A stretch of 64,000 nt of DNA from Leptolinea sp964420995 (GTDB lineage Bacteria > Chloroflexota > Anaerolineae > Anaerolineales > Anaerolineaceae), in assembly GCA_964420995.1 (NCBI GenBank), contig CAYQUX010000024.1, positions 1 through 64,000 of the forward strand, given 5' to 3'. This document shows, in pieces, positions 15,921-25,830 of the stretch. The notes under the pieces are model-generated. The model was given only the letters and a program-made list of their open reading frames with translations. It was not told the DNA's origin and made no database searches. The translations under genes and the position numbers were made by a program. Position 1 is the first letter of the stretch; every line of letters starts with the position of its first letter.

Positions 15921-17912
15921 TCATTTCAATACCAGCCAGGCAAACATCACAATCACCCCGATTAGAATGGAGAGGGCATACGAACGTACGTATCCGTTTT
16001 CCAGGGCGCGCCAACCATGGGAAATGGCTTTGGTGAGGGAACCAAAACCCACGGCAATCCCGTCAATCCAGCCCTGGTCAATCGGTCCGGCCAGTTCTTT
16101 CGCGGCGGATTCCATCGGATGGATAAGGATTGCCTGGTAAAGTTCATCCACGCGCCATTTGTTTTTCGCGCCGGTGTACAACGTCCCGAGTTTGCTCGCC
16201 AGCGGGTCGGGTTCAGCCGCTTTGAAATCCCGGCGGCCGTAGATAAACCAGGCCGCGAACAAACCCAGCAAGGCAACCAGCAAAGACAGACCGGCAACCA
16301 GCGGATTGAATACAGACTCATGCCCCTGCCCCAGGGTATGCTCAAGCCAGCCTTCCATCATCAGACTACCGGGGAAATTTAACATCCCGCCCAGGGCAGA
16401 GAGTGCCGCCAGCAGGACCAGCGGGACGGTAACCAGAGGGACATTCTCACGGGCATGGCGCGCGCTATCACTACGTGCTTTTCCAAAGAAGACCAGCCAG
16501 ACCTGTCGCCCCATATAAAACGCGGTCAGGAAAGCGGCTGCCAGCAACATAATGAAGATGGCCAGGTTGGAATGGCTGGCCGCCGCCAAAATCTCATCTT
16601 TTGAGAAGAAACCGGCCAGCGGGGCAATGCCCGCCAGCGCCAGCGCGCCGGTCAGGTATACCCAGAAAGTGACCGGCATTTTTTTGCGCAGGCCGCCCAT
16701 CAGGGTGATGTCCTGCGGGTCAACATGAGAATGATGCGAGTCTCCGAACCTGTCCTTCTCATCCAGGGTGCGCGCATCTTCCATACCCAGGATGACCGAA
16801 CCGGCTGCCAGGAAAAGCAGCGCTTTGAAAAAGGCATGCGTGGTCAGGTGGAACATGCCGGCGGCAAACGCGCCCATGCCCACGGCCGCCACCATGAAGC
16901 CCAACTGGCTGATGGTGGAATAGGCCAGAATTTTCTTGATGTCATTTTGTGCCACAGCGATGGTCGCTGCGAACAACGCGGTCAACGCGCCCACCCACAT
17001 GACGGCACTCTGAGCGGCGGGAACCAGCGCGTACAGGGCGTGCGATCTGGCTATCAGGTAGACCCCGGCGGTCACCATGGTGGCGGCATGGATCAACGCC
17101 GAAACGGGCGTCGGGCCTGCCATGGCATCCGGCAGCCAGACATACAGCGGCAGTTGCGAGGATTTGCCGGTGACACCCAGCAGCATGAAGAGCGTCATAG
17201 CCAGCAGAACACCGGGGGTTGCCGCGGCAATCTCTGGAGCACGGGCAAAGACGGCATCAAATTGCAGGCTGCCGAAATTCCAAAACATCAGGAACAGGGC
17301 GATCAGCAGACCAAAATCACCCACGCGGTTGACGAGGAAGGCCTTCTTCGCCGCCCGCGCGTTCCCCAAACCATCGGTGCCTTTTTCAAACCAGAATCCG
17401 ATCAACAGGTAGGAACACAACCCCACCCCTTCCCAGCCGACGAAGAGCATCAGGTAATTGTCTGCCGATACCAGGATCATCATCGCCAGGATGAAGAGGT
17501 TGAAATACATAAAGAAACGGCTGTAACGGCCGGGATCTGAGTTGAAACGCACATCATAGTGCATATAGCCGGCAGCGTAGAGGTGGATCAGCGTGCCCAC
17601 ACCGGAAACCACCAGCATCATGGTGACGGACAGGGTATCCACCCGGAAAGCCCAGTCGACCTTCAGCGTGCCGGTGTTGATCCATTCCAACAGGGTGATG
17701 GTCTCGCCTTCCGGATGGCTGTTGAGCGCCAACATAAGGAGCACAGAGATGACAAACACCCCACCGGCTGCCAGAATGGCAACGCCGGCTGAAAATTTTT
17801 CGCCCAGACGCCGTCCAAATAGCAGGTTTATTACAATTCCTACCAGCGGGAACCAGACCACCCAGGGGACGAGAGAAAAAACCGGGTCGGAAGCGATTTC
17901 TTGAAAGAGCAT
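15921..17912 (-). CDS. nuoL: NADH-quinone oxidoreductase subunit L
   Basis: NuoL is the distal antiporter-like proton-pumping subunit, which also carries the long lateral helix along the membrane arm. The 663-residue length fits. Seen motifs include MLFVGWEGVGLCSYLLIGFW (conserved Glu), GKSSQLPLYVWLPDAMAGPT (Lys in the proton path), and DIKKILAYSTISQLG. An extra hydrophobic C-terminal stretch (about residues 560-660) matches the lateral helix and final TM segment. It follows nuoK by 13 nt. Confidence 0.95.
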   Translation of the reverse strand: MLFQEIASDPVFSLVPWVVWFPLVGIVINLLFGRRLGEKFSAGVAILAAGGVFVISVLLMLALNSHPEGETITLLEWINTGTLKVDWAFRVDTLSVTMMLVVSGVGTLIHLYAAGYMHYDVRFNSDPGRYSRFFMYFNLFILAMMILVSADNYLMLFVGWEGVGLCSYLLIGFWFEKGTDGLGNARAAKKAFLVNRVGDFGLLIALFLMFWNFGSLQFDAVFARAPEIAAATPGVLLAMTLFMLLGVTGKSSQLPLYVWLPDAMAGPTPVSALIHAATMVTAGVYLIARSHALYALVPAAQSAVMWVGALTALFAATIAVAQNDIKKILAYSTISQLGFMVAAVGMGAFAAGMFHLTTHAFFKALLFLAAGSVILGMEDARTLDEKDRFGDSHHSHVDPQDITLMGGLRKKMPVTFWVYLTGALALAGIAPLAGFFSKDEILAAASHSNLAIFIMLLAAAFLTAFYMGRQVWLVFFGKARSDSARHARENVPLVTVPLVLLAALSALGGMLNFPGSLMMEGWLEHTLGQGHESVFNPLVAGLSLLVALLGLFAAWFIYGRRDFKAAEPDPLASKLGTLYTGAKNKWRVDELYQAILIHPMESAAKELAGPIDQGWIDGIAVGFGSLTKAISHGWRALENGYVRSYALSILIGVIVMFAWLVLK

Positions 17913-17925
17913 CTTATCTCACCGC

Positions 17926-18228
17926 TCAGCCTTTCAAACTGTTCATCTGGTCAATATCAATGGTTTTCTTCGTACGGAAGATTGCCACCATCAATGCCAG
18001 CCCAATGGCCACCTCGGCGGCGGCCACTGTCATCACAAAGAACACAGATATCTGGCCGTTCAGGTTGCCGTACTGGCGGGAGAAGGCGACAAATACCAGA
18101 TTGGCCGCGTTGAACATCAATTCCAATGACATGAAAACCACAAGCGCGTTACGCCGGATGAGGACACCGGTGATACCGATGACAAACATCACAACCGCGA
18201 GAGCAAGGTAATACGAAATGGGCACCAT
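17926..18228 (-). CDS. nuoK: NADH-quinone oxidoreductase subunit K
   Basis: NuoK is a small three-helix subunit in the proton-translocation module of complex I. The 100-residue protein has the usual length. The two membrane glutamates essential in the family are visible, one in FMSLELMFNAANL and one in VAAAEVAIGLAL. The gene lies 3 nt after nuoJ. Confidence 0.95.
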   Translation of the reverse strand: MVPISYYLALAVVMFVIGITGVLIRRNALVVFMSLELMFNAANLVFVAFSRQYGNLNGQISVFFVMTVAAAEVAIGLALMVAIFRTKKTIDIDQMNSLKG

Positions 18229-18231
18229 GGG

Positions 18232-18768
18232 TTATTCCTTTCCCGGGCGGACCGGCTTCTGCCGCGCGCTTTCCACTTTGGTTAACACAATGGCGCCGAT
18301 GATGGCTACCAGAAGGAGCAATGAGGTGACCTCAAACGTGAGCAGGTAGGAACTGAACAGGGTCAGGCCGATCTGTGCCGGGCTGGCAAAATCGCTGGCG
18401 GGAATGGTCAAGACGTCCGGTGGAACACCCGCCTTGAACAGGACCAGCGTGGCGATCTCGCCCAGGAAGATCACCGCCATGACAATGGCAAGCGTACGTT
18501 TGCGGCGGCTGTCGGCTTCATCTTCCAGGCGTTCGGCGCCCAGCAGCATAATGACGAACAGGAAGAGGATCATGATCGCGCCGGCGTATACCGTCACCTG
18601 CGCCATGGCGATGAACGGCGCGCCCAGGGTTACGTAGAGGAATGCCACACTGGCAAAATTCAACACCAGGAAAAGCGCGGAATACACGGCGTTGCGGCTC
18701 ATCAGCATCCCGATGGATGTCACGATGGCGATCAACGCGATAAAGGAAAAGAGAAGTATCCCTGTCAT
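18232..18768 (-). CDS. nuoJ: NADH-quinone oxidoreductase subunit J
   Basis: NuoJ is a five-helix subunit at the base of the complex I membrane arm and takes part in coupling. The 178-residue protein shows the conserved third helix with VTVYAGAIMILFLFVIMLLG, the pi-bulge region of the family. The C-terminus is charged and ends near the nuoK start. It is in the canonical position between nuoI and nuoK. Confidence 0.94.
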   Translation of the reverse strand: MTGILLFSFIALIAIVTSIGMLMSRNAVYSALFLVLNFASVAFLYVTLGAPFIAMAQVTVYAGAIMILFLFVIMLLGAERLEDEADSRRKRTLAIVMAVIFLGEIATLVLFKAGVPPDVLTIPASDFASPAQIGLTLFSSYLLTFEVTSLLLLVAIIGAIVLTKVESARQKPVRPGKE

Positions 18769-18779
18769 TTAGAGCCTCA

Positions 18780-19271
18780 TCAATCCGTGGGATCTTTCAT
18801 TTCGGGAACGGACCGGGTGAATTTGCCGGGTTCTGTGGCCTGCGGGGTTGGTTTCCCGCCAGTGGGAACCGGTTCAAGCAGCATGTCTTTGGTATAGATG
18901 GCCTGGTTGCGGTCTGTAAAGGACAGTTCATAATTGTCGCCAAGAACTATCGCTTCCGTCGGGCAGGCGTCTTCACAGAAGCCGCAGTAGATGCAGCGCA
19001 GCATGTTGATCTGGTACGTGCTGGCATAGCGCTCGCCGGGAGAATAGCGTTTTTCGTCCGTGTTTTCCGAGGCTTCCACGAAAATGGCATCCGACGGGCA
19101 GGCGGCCGCGCACAACGAGCAGCCGATACATTTCTCCAGGCCGTTCTCGTAACGCTTCAGCACATGCCGGCCTTTAAACCGTTCACGTACCGGGCGCTTT
19201 TGTTCCGGATACGAAACCGTTACCGGTTTCTCGAACATCGACTTGAATGTTGTCCATAATCCGCGAAACAT
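18780..19271 (-). CDS. nuoI: NADH-quinone oxidoreductase subunit I
   Basis: NuoI carries two [4Fe-4S] clusters (N6a and N6b) that pass electrons towards cluster N2. Both ferredoxin motifs are complete: CIGCSLCAAACP and CIYCGFCEDACP. The N-terminal amphipathic helix (WTTFKSMFEKPVTV) is the membrane-contact segment seen in the family. The 163-residue length is normal. The start has a GGAGGTTAATCC ribosome-binding site and follows nuoH by 3 nt. Confidence 0.95.
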   Translation of the reverse strand: MFRGLWTTFKSMFEKPVTVSYPEQKRPVRERFKGRHVLKRYENGLEKCIGCSLCAAACPSDAIFVEASENTDEKRYSPGERYASTYQINMLRCIYCGFCEDACPTEAIVLGDNYELSFTDRNQAIYTKDMLLEPVPTGGKPTPQATEPGKFTRSVPEMKDPTD

Positions 19272-19274
19272 GGA

Positions 19275-20279
19275 TTAACCTCCAACCAGTAAACGCAGCC
19301 CGGCTGTAATGATGATATACAGCAGGGAAAGCGGAATTAAAATTTTCCAGCCAAACGCCATTAATTTGTCATACCGGAAACGCGGCAGAGTGGCGCGTAC
19401 CCAGATCATGACAAACAGCCAGAGGACGATCTTGATGAATAAATAAACCGGTCCCAGCCAGGGGAAAACATCAACGAAAGGACCCTGATACCCGCCCAGG
19501 TAGAGCGTCGCGCCGATCATGGAGACGGCGATCATTTTGATATATTCAGCCATAAAGAACAGGGCGAACTTCATCCCGGAATATTCGGTGTGATAACCGG
19601 CGGTCAATTCCTGCTCGGCTTCCGGCATATCAAACGGCGAGCGGTTGACTTCCGCCAGGCTGGCAACCACAAAAATGGCAAAGCCCAGCGGCATGATGAC
19701 CACAAACCACAGGCCTTTTTGCGCTTCCACGATTTGCGATAGGCTCATGGAACCTGTCCAAAGGATGGGGCCGACAAACGCCATGCCAAGCGCCAGTTCG
19801 TAGCTGATCATCTGGGCAGTGGCGCGCATCCCGCCCAGCATGGCGTATTTATTGTTGCTCGACCAGCCCGCCAGGGTAATGCCGTATACCGAAATGGACG
19901 TGACTGACATAATATACAGCACGGCCACATTGATATCGGCCAGCTGCAGTTTAACCATGCGGCCAAAAAGGTTGACCTCGGTGCCCCACGGGACAACGCC
20001 GGTGATGATCAACGCGGGGATCACCGTGATCACCGGAGCCAGCAAGAAAATGAGTTTATCCGCGCCGGCCGGGATCAGTTCTTCTTTAAAGATCAATTTA
20101 ATCCCGTCCGCCACCGGTTGCAACAGCCCCTGCCAGCCGACCCGGTTGGGTCCGATGCGAACCTGCATGCGGGCCAGCGCCCGGCGTTCATACCAGGTGA
20201 CGTAGGCAAATCCGCCGGTCATCACCAGCATGATGAATATGGCTTTAATCACCCATTCCCAGATCATCGCGGCGTCCAT
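19275..20279 (-). CDS. nuoH: NADH-quinone oxidoreductase subunit H
   Basis: NuoH forms much of the quinone chamber next to NuoB and NuoD. The 334-residue protein has eight or so helices. Family motifs seen are ERRALARMQVRIGPNRVG in the first cytoplasmic loop, EVNRSPFDMPEAEQELTAG in the acidic quinone-site loop, and a C-terminal RATLPRFRYDKLM. The ATG at 20279 directly follows the nuoG stop with one base between; an upstream in-frame codon at 20309 would overlap nuoG and adds no conserved sequence. Confidence 0.95.
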   Translation of the reverse strand: MDAAMIWEWVIKAIFIMLVMTGGFAYVTWYERRALARMQVRIGPNRVGWQGLLQPVADGIKLIFKEELIPAGADKLIFLLAPVITVIPALIITGVVPWGTEVNLFGRMVKLQLADINVAVLYIMSVTSISVYGITLAGWSSNNKYAMLGGMRATAQMISYELALGMAFVGPILWTGSMSLSQIVEAQKGLWFVVIMPLGFAIFVVASLAEVNRSPFDMPEAEQELTAGYHTEYSGMKFALFFMAEYIKMIAVSMIGATLYLGGYQGPFVDVFPWLGPVYLFIKIVLWLFVMIWVRATLPRFRYDKLMAFGWKILIPLSLLYIIITAGLRLLVGG

Positions 20280-20280
20280 G

Positions 20281-22749
20281 TTACGCTTTCTCCCGGGGTG
20301 AATGTTCACTCACCGGCGGCACTACCTGTGCCACCTGCGGTTCGTGAATGGGCACGCCAACCGAGCGTGGGATCAGGCCGCAGCCTTCCGGCACATCCGG
20401 GTCAAGCAGGATGCGAACCGGGTAGGCCGCGCCATCCACCGGCAGCATCACCCGCATTTCATCCGCCAGTTTCAAGCTTTTTGCCGTAGCCGGATGAACG
20501 TGCAGATCAGCCAATGCGAGACGGGGAGTCAGCAGCGGCGAGGTGGTCACCGTAATGCCCCGATCGTACAGGCGGGTCACCGGATAAATAACCAACTCAT
20601 GAGCCTGCCGGTTCAATGGTTTTTCAGCTGGATGGGTTTTCAAATCCAGATCGTCGGCGGGCAGCAGCGGCAATTGCACGCCCAACCCCTGTTTGTTGGC
20701 ATACGATGTTCCGCCGTAATACACGTCCGAACGGCCGATGATCGGCCACTGTTCCGTGGTTTCTGCCAGTTTCTGATAGGTCAGACCGGTGTATGCCGGT
20801 GTTTCAGCGGCCAATCGCAGAAACACCAGCGAGGCCGCGTCGGCTTCCAGTGTCACGCCCAATTTCACGCCAAGGGCAGCCGCGATCGCGTAATCGGCAC
20901 GCGGGCCTTCAGGCGCGGGCACAGCCGGATAGAAACGCTGCACGCGCCGTTCGCCGGAGGTGTATGTCCCCTCGCGCTCGGTAAATACCTGAACGGGGAA
21001 GACAATATCCGCTTTACGGGCTGTCGCCGTGGAGAAGATTTCCTGAACAATAATGAAACCGGAGGTTTCGAGCGCGCGATCAAACAGGGGGTCATCCGCC
21101 GCGGGATCAGCCCCGGCAATGAGCACCACCTTTGCTGCGGCCAGTTTTTCTGCCAGGTCATCTGCCGGCAGCGCGCCCATTTCCCACAAACCCTGCGTAT
21201 TGCCGCGTTCCCACACGGGAATCAAACCGCTGTTCACCTGCCTGGCATGTCCGCTGGACTCTAACAGCCGGGCGCAGGCAGCCGCCAGCCGGCCGGTGGC
21301 TTCACGCCCCAGGCCGTCACTGCCGTAGAAAATGACCAGATTTTCCGCCTGCTCAAAATCAGCCGAGGGTATGGATTTGAAAGCCAAATCTTCCTCACCG
21401 CAGGAATAACGAACAACCTGTGACGCTTTCTTATCCAGCCTTGTGGGCCGCGCGTTGACAACGATCAATTGCGCGCCTCGTTTGGCAGCTTCGCGTACCC
21501 GCAGCCACCAGAGGGGAGCTTCTTCATGCAGGTCGCAGGCGGCGACCACAATGGTTGAGCCCTTGCCTAAATTCGCCAGGTTGCTTCCCGGCGGCATACC
21601 GAAGCGGTTGACGACATGACCACCCGCCATACGGCTGTAGCCGATGAACGTGCCACCCTGCGCTTCGGTCAATTTCCGCAGGTTAAAGATATCTTCATTG
21701 GTCAAACGGCCGCTGGCCAGCGTCACCAATCCGCTGCCGGCCTCCCTGATCTGATCAGCCGCTGAGGTCAGAGCGTCGTCCCAGCCGGTCTCGGTCATTG
21801 TGCCGCCCTTGCGTGCCTGTGGTTTTAATAACCGATCAGGATTGTCGGCGAAATGATAGGCAAAGCGGCCTTTGTCGCACATCCAGATTTCGTTGACCGC
21901 TTCGTTCTGCCTGGGCATGATGCGCTTGATGGCTATATCCCCGCCGGTTTTTGCCTCGCGGCGGACGTTGATGGTGGTGTTGCAGCCCACCGGGCAATGA
22001 TTGCACAGGCTCGCCGCGTTGTTCAACTCCCAGGGGCGGGCACCAAAACGGAAATCGGCTGTGGTCAAGGCGCCCACCGGGCAAATATCCGTGGTATTAC
22101 CCGAGAAGATCGAATCGAATCCGGGCTCGGAATTGGTGATGATCTCCAGTTGGCGGCCGCGGTTGTGGAAACCGATCACTGGATCGTCAGCGATGTCACA
22201 CTGGAAGCGCACACAGCGCCCGCACTGAATGCAGCGTTCGCGGTCGAGGTAGATCAGGTCGCCCAGCGGCACATGCTTGTCCGCGTGGGACTTCTCGTCA
22301 AACAGGAAGCGGCTCGTAGACGGGCCGTGTTCCAGGGTCAGGTTCTGCAATGGGCATTCGCCGCCTTTATCACACACCGGGCAATCCAGCGGATGCGAGG
22401 TGAGCAGGAATTCCAGCACCTCGCGGCGGGCCGCTTTGACCTTATCACTATGACAGATCACCGCCATGCCTTCACTGATGGGGGTCGTGCAGGCGGTTTC
22501 CAGTTTGGGGCCGAACTGAATCTTTGGTTTACCGTCCTCGTCCATTAACGTGGTATTGGTGGCGCGGTCAATAGCCGGCCTGCCAACTTCCACGAGGCAC
22601 ATACGGCACATACCCACCGATTCCAGCTTGGGATGGTAGCAAAATACCGGAATATCAATGCCGATCTTTTTGGCCGCGTCCACAATGGTCGTACCTTCAG
22701 GGGCGGTAACCGGATGTCCATCAATTGTGAGGGTAATATCTTTAGGCAT
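20281..22749 (-). CDS. nuoG: NADH-quinone oxidoreductase subunit G
   Basis: NuoG is the large iron-sulfur subunit of the peripheral arm. The 822-residue protein begins with a 2Fe-2S ferredoxin domain (CYHPKLESVGMCRMC), then the His-Cys3 N5 motif (HPLDCPVCDKGGEC), and a [4Fe-4S] motif (CIQCGRCVRFQC with CPVGAL). A further cysteine set (CNHCPVGC) begins the molybdopterin-oxidoreductase-like region, which corresponds to the N7-type cluster. The C-terminal half is a degenerate formate-dehydrogenase-type domain that binds no cofactor in the family. It sits 37 nt after nuoF. Confidence 0.94.
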   Translation of the reverse strand: MPKDITLTIDGHPVTAPEGTTIVDAAKKIGIDIPVFCYHPKLESVGMCRMCLVEVGRPAIDRATNTTLMDEDGKPKIQFGPKLETACTTPISEGMAVICHSDKVKAARREVLEFLLTSHPLDCPVCDKGGECPLQNLTLEHGPSTSRFLFDEKSHADKHVPLGDLIYLDRERCIQCGRCVRFQCDIADDPVIGFHNRGRQLEIITNSEPGFDSIFSGNTTDICPVGALTTADFRFGARPWELNNAASLCNHCPVGCNTTINVRREAKTGGDIAIKRIMPRQNEAVNEIWMCDKGRFAYHFADNPDRLLKPQARKGGTMTETGWDDALTSAADQIREAGSGLVTLASGRLTNEDIFNLRKLTEAQGGTFIGYSRMAGGHVVNRFGMPPGSNLANLGKGSTIVVAACDLHEEAPLWWLRVREAAKRGAQLIVVNARPTRLDKKASQVVRYSCGEEDLAFKSIPSADFEQAENLVIFYGSDGLGREATGRLAAACARLLESSGHARQVNSGLIPVWERGNTQGLWEMGALPADDLAEKLAAAKVVLIAGADPAADDPLFDRALETSGFIIVQEIFSTATARKADIVFPVQVFTEREGTYTSGERRVQRFYPAVPAPEGPRADYAIAAALGVKLGVTLEADAASLVFLRLAAETPAYTGLTYQKLAETTEQWPIIGRSDVYYGGTSYANKQGLGVQLPLLPADDLDLKTHPAEKPLNRQAHELVIYPVTRLYDRGITVTTSPLLTPRLALADLHVHPATAKSLKLADEMRVMLPVDGAAYPVRILLDPDVPEGCGLIPRSVGVPIHEPQVAQVVPPVSEHSPREKA

Positions 22750-22786
22750 TCGCGCGAAAACCCTTCTTCACCGAAAACAGTAAAAC

Positions 22787-24040
22787 CTATGAGGAGACAA
22801 ACTTCTCAAAATCAGAGCGAAATTTTTCAATACCCGAAGTAACCGCCATGGTGGAAAATTCGCCCAGGGCGCACAGGCATTTACCCTGCATCTGGCGGGC
22901 AACCGTATCCAGCAGAGTGATATCACTACTGTCCGCTTTTCCTTCCGTGATACGCCGGGTCAGGTGACTCATCCAATAGGTACCTTCGCGGCAGGGGGTG
23001 CACTTGCCGCAGGATTCATGACGGAAGAAACGTACCGTCTTATTAACCAACCAGGCGATATTGACCGAATCGTCCAGGATAATGACCGAAGCCGAGCCAA
23101 GCGGGGCGTTCAGGTTGGCCATGGTGGCTTCGTAATCCATGGGCGTGTCCAGAGCCTTTTCATCAGCCGGAACGATGACCGATGACGCGCCGGCAGACAT
23201 GATGGCTTTTATGGTGCGGCCTTCCGGCACACCACCGCCATGGGTGAAAATCAACTCCCGGAACGTGGTACCCAGCGGCAATTCGTAATTACCCGGTTTG
23301 TTCACGCAACCCGACAGGCTGAAGATCTTCACACCGGGCGACTTTTCGGTGCCCAGTGTTTTATACCAGGCAGCACCGCGGTCGATGATGGGCGGCAGGT
23401 TTGTCAGAGTTTCCACATTGTTGATGACCGTGGGTTTGCCAAACAGGCCGTAGCTCGCCGGGAAGGGCGGGCGCAGGCGCGGTTGGCCCAGCTTGCCTTC
23501 GATGGACTCCAGCAGGGCGGTCTCTTCACCACAGATGTACGCCCCGGCACCCAGGTGGGTGTGTAGTCTGAGGGAGTACGTGCCGCCAAACAGCTTTTCA
23601 CCCAGCAGGTCCTCATTTTCCAGTTCCGCGATGCAGGCATCCAACTGGTGGGCGATCTGCCAGAATTCACCGCGCAGGTAGATGTAGGCGTCATTGGCCT
23701 GCACGGCAAAAGCCGCCAGCATCAAGCCTTCCAGAAACTGGTAGGGATTGTTCTCCAGTATTTCACGGTCTTTGAATGTTCCTGGCTCGGACTCGTCCGC
23801 GTTGGCTACCACGTAATGCGGCCACAGATTGTTCGGCAGGAAACTCCACTTGGTGCCCGTTGGGAAGCCTGCCCCGCCGCGTCCGCGCAGACCGGAGGCT
23901 TTAACCTCATTCATCACTCCGGCCGGGTCCATGGTTTTGACCGCTTTTTCAAAGGCAGCAAAACCGCCATTTTTACGGTAGACGGACAACCTGTTGATTT
24001 CCGCGATATCCCGGTGGCGGTAGAGAATGTAATCACTCAT
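22787..24040 (-). CDS. nuoF: NADH-quinone oxidoreductase subunit F
   Basis: NuoF binds NADH and FMN and holds the N3 [4Fe-4S] cluster, so it is the entry point for electrons. The 417-residue protein shows the FMN/NADH glycine-rich loop (GRGGAGFPTGTKWSF), the GEETALLESIEG segment, and the cluster ligands ESCGKCTPCREG plus a later cysteine (CLCALG). Length and order are canonical. Its start overlaps the nuoE stop by 4 nt (ATGA type), which implies translational coupling. Confidence 0.95.
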   Translation of the reverse strand: MSDYILYRHRDIAEINRLSVYRKNGGFAAFEKAVKTMDPAGVMNEVKASGLRGRGGAGFPTGTKWSFLPNNLWPHYVVANADESEPGTFKDREILENNPYQFLEGLMLAAFAVQANDAYIYLRGEFWQIAHQLDACIAELENEDLLGEKLFGGTYSLRLHTHLGAGAYICGEETALLESIEGKLGQPRLRPPFPASYGLFGKPTVINNVETLTNLPPIIDRGAAWYKTLGTEKSPGVKIFSLSGCVNKPGNYELPLGTTFRELIFTHGGGVPEGRTIKAIMSAGASSVIVPADEKALDTPMDYEATMANLNAPLGSASVIILDDSVNIAWLVNKTVRFFRHESCGKCTPCREGTYWMSHLTRRITEGKADSSDITLLDTVARQMQGKCLCALGEFSTMAVTSGIEKFRSDFEKFVSS

Positions 24041-24558
24041 GTGTTTGACTCTCCACGCTCCGCCTCCTTCTTTTTTAATTCGGCGATCAACTTCAGGGCG
24101 GCGTCGACCGTCTGGTCTTCGTGGTAGGAAATTTCGCCTTCTCCCTGCACCTGGAACAGGGGCGCATGGTGACAGCCAGCCAGGCAGGTGACTTCCTCAA
24201 TGGTGATCAAGCCGTCTTCCGAGGTTTCACCGACTTTAAGACCCAGGTTGCCGCACAGGTCCTGCAGGAACTGATCGGCCCCGCGCAACGCGCAGGACAC
24301 GTCCGTGCAGACCTGCAGGCGGTACCGTCCACCCGGCTGGTCATGGTACAGGGTGTAGAAACCGACAATCGAAGCCACTTCCGTGGGGGTGATCTCGAGA
24401 ATATCGGCGACCTCTTCAATGGTTTTTTTCTGAATGTAATTCTCCGCGCGCTGCGCCAGGTAAAGCAGCGGCATCACCGCCGATCGCTTCTGATCCGCTG
24501 GGTAGGCGGACAGGATTTTTTGAATTTCATCCGAATGCTTCAATAAGAACTCGTTCAC
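24037..24558 (-). CDS. nuoE: NADH-quinone oxidoreductase subunit E
   Basis: NuoE is a thioredoxin-fold subunit with the N1a [2Fe-2S] cluster in the NADH module. All four ligands are seen: CTDVSC and, further on, TCLAGC. The N-terminal helical part (FLLKHSDEIQKILSAYPADQK) is typical. The 173-residue length is normal. It overlaps nuoD upstream and nuoF downstream by 4 nt each. Confidence 0.95.
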   Translation of the reverse strand: MNEFLLKHSDEIQKILSAYPADQKRSAVMPLLYLAQRAENYIQKKTIEEVADILEITPTEVASIVGFYTLYHDQPGGRYRLQVCTDVSCALRGADQFLQDLCGNLGLKVGETSEDGLITIEEVTCLAGCHHAPLFQVQGEGEISYHEDQTVDAALKLIAELKKKEAERGESNT

Positions 24559-25796
24559 CGGTCAGAATCTCCCAGAATGACATCAAGGCTGCCAATGATG
24601 CCGATCAGATCGGCCACGAAGTGGTTGCGGGTGAGCAGCGGCATGATCTGTAAATTTACGAATGAGGGTGTGCGGTAATGGATGCGCTGCGCTTTGGGGC
24701 CGCCGTTGCCTTCCAGAAAAACACCGATCTCTCCGCGCGGTGACTCGGCGGTCACGTACACACTTTCCGCGGGAACAGAAAAGCCTTCCGTCCACAGCTT
24801 GAAGTGGTGGATCAGGGCTTCCATGCTGGTGCCGATCTCGGAACGCGGCGGCGGAACAAATTTGTAGTTACTGCTGCTTACCGGACCGCCCGGCAGTTTG
24901 TTCAATGCCTGCTCAACGATGCGGATGGATTCCCGCATTTCCTGCACGCGCACCAGGTATCGCGCGTACACATCTCCCTCTGTATGGCTGGGGATATCGA
25001 AATCATAGCGTTCGTAGCCGCTGTACGGCCGGGCTTTACGCAGGTCGAAAGCCTTGCCGCTGGCTCGCAATACCGGTCCGGTAATCCCGTAGCGGATGCA
25101 ATCTTCCTGAGAAATGGGGCCAATACCCACGGTGCGTTCCAGGAAGAGTCGGTTCTTCGTCAGCATGGACTCGTACTCGTCCAGACGTTTCGGGAACACG
25201 CGGATGAACTCGCGCACAGCGGCGTCAAATTCTTTCGGCACATCCCGCCACAGACCGCCCGGGCGGATATAGGTGGTCATCATGCGCTGACCGGAACACA
25301 TTTCAAGGATATCCAGGATCATCTCGCGTTCGCGAAAAGCGTACATGTAGACCGACATGGCGGCCAGGTCGAGAGCCGAAGTGCCGATCCAGATGAGGTG
25401 CGAGGAAATGCGCGTCAGCTCAGCCAGAATGACGCGAATGGCCTGCGCCCGTTCCGGAACGTCCAGATCGACCAGTTTCTCGATGGCCATGCAATAGACA
25501 AAGTTGTTGCCGACATTGTTCAGGTAATCCAAACGGTCAGTCATCACTTCGGCCTTCTGGTACGTCTTGGCTTCCATGTTCTTTTCGACACCGGTGTGCA
25601 GGAAACCGATATCCGGCACGCAGTTCAACACGATCTCTCCGTCCAGTTCCAGCAACAGGCGCAGAACGCCGTGCGTGCTGGGGTGCTGCGGTCCCATGTT
25701 GAGCAGCATGGTTTCCCCGGTCATCGCCCGGGGTGAAAACAGGTGACGCAGCTCATCGACATTTGTTTCGCGGTAGTTACGGGTTTTATCTGTCAT
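24555..25796 (-). CDS. nuoD: NADH-quinone oxidoreductase subunit D
   Basis: NuoD is the 49-kDa subunit that forms the quinone-reduction site together with NuoB. It derives from the large subunit of [NiFe] hydrogenases but has no nickel ligands. Family motifs present are NMGPQHPSTHGVLRLLLELDGE, the conserved His and Tyr region near the site, and GEIGVFLEGNGG. I chose ATG 25796 (MTDKTRN); an upstream in-frame start at 25874 would overlap nuoC and adds a non-conserved basic tail. The product is then 413 residues. Confidence 0.94.
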   Translation of the reverse strand: MTDKTRNYRETNVDELRHLFSPRAMTGETMLLNMGPQHPSTHGVLRLLLELDGEIVLNCVPDIGFLHTGVEKNMEAKTYQKAEVMTDRLDYLNNVGNNFVYCMAIEKLVDLDVPERAQAIRVILAELTRISSHLIWIGTSALDLAAMSVYMYAFREREMILDILEMCSGQRMMTTYIRPGGLWRDVPKEFDAAVREFIRVFPKRLDEYESMLTKNRLFLERTVGIGPISQEDCIRYGITGPVLRASGKAFDLRKARPYSGYERYDFDIPSHTEGDVYARYLVRVQEMRESIRIVEQALNKLPGGPVSSSNYKFVPPPRSEIGTSMEALIHHFKLWTEGFSVPAESVYVTAESPRGEIGVFLEGNGGPKAQRIHYRTPSFVNLQIMPLLTRNHFVADLIGIIGSLDVILGDSDR

Positions 25797-25830
25797 TCTT
25801 CCGTATTTCTTCTCAACGGTACCAGGTGGT

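Noticed and set aside
16725..17540. 271-codon plus-strand frame opposite nuoL
   Set aside because: nuoL is certain by its motifs; the frame is rich in His, Gln and Gly, as expected for antisense of hydrophobic coding sequence.
24804..25736. 310-codon plus-strand frame opposite nuoD
   Set aside because: nuoD is certain; the frame has no start context and no family features.
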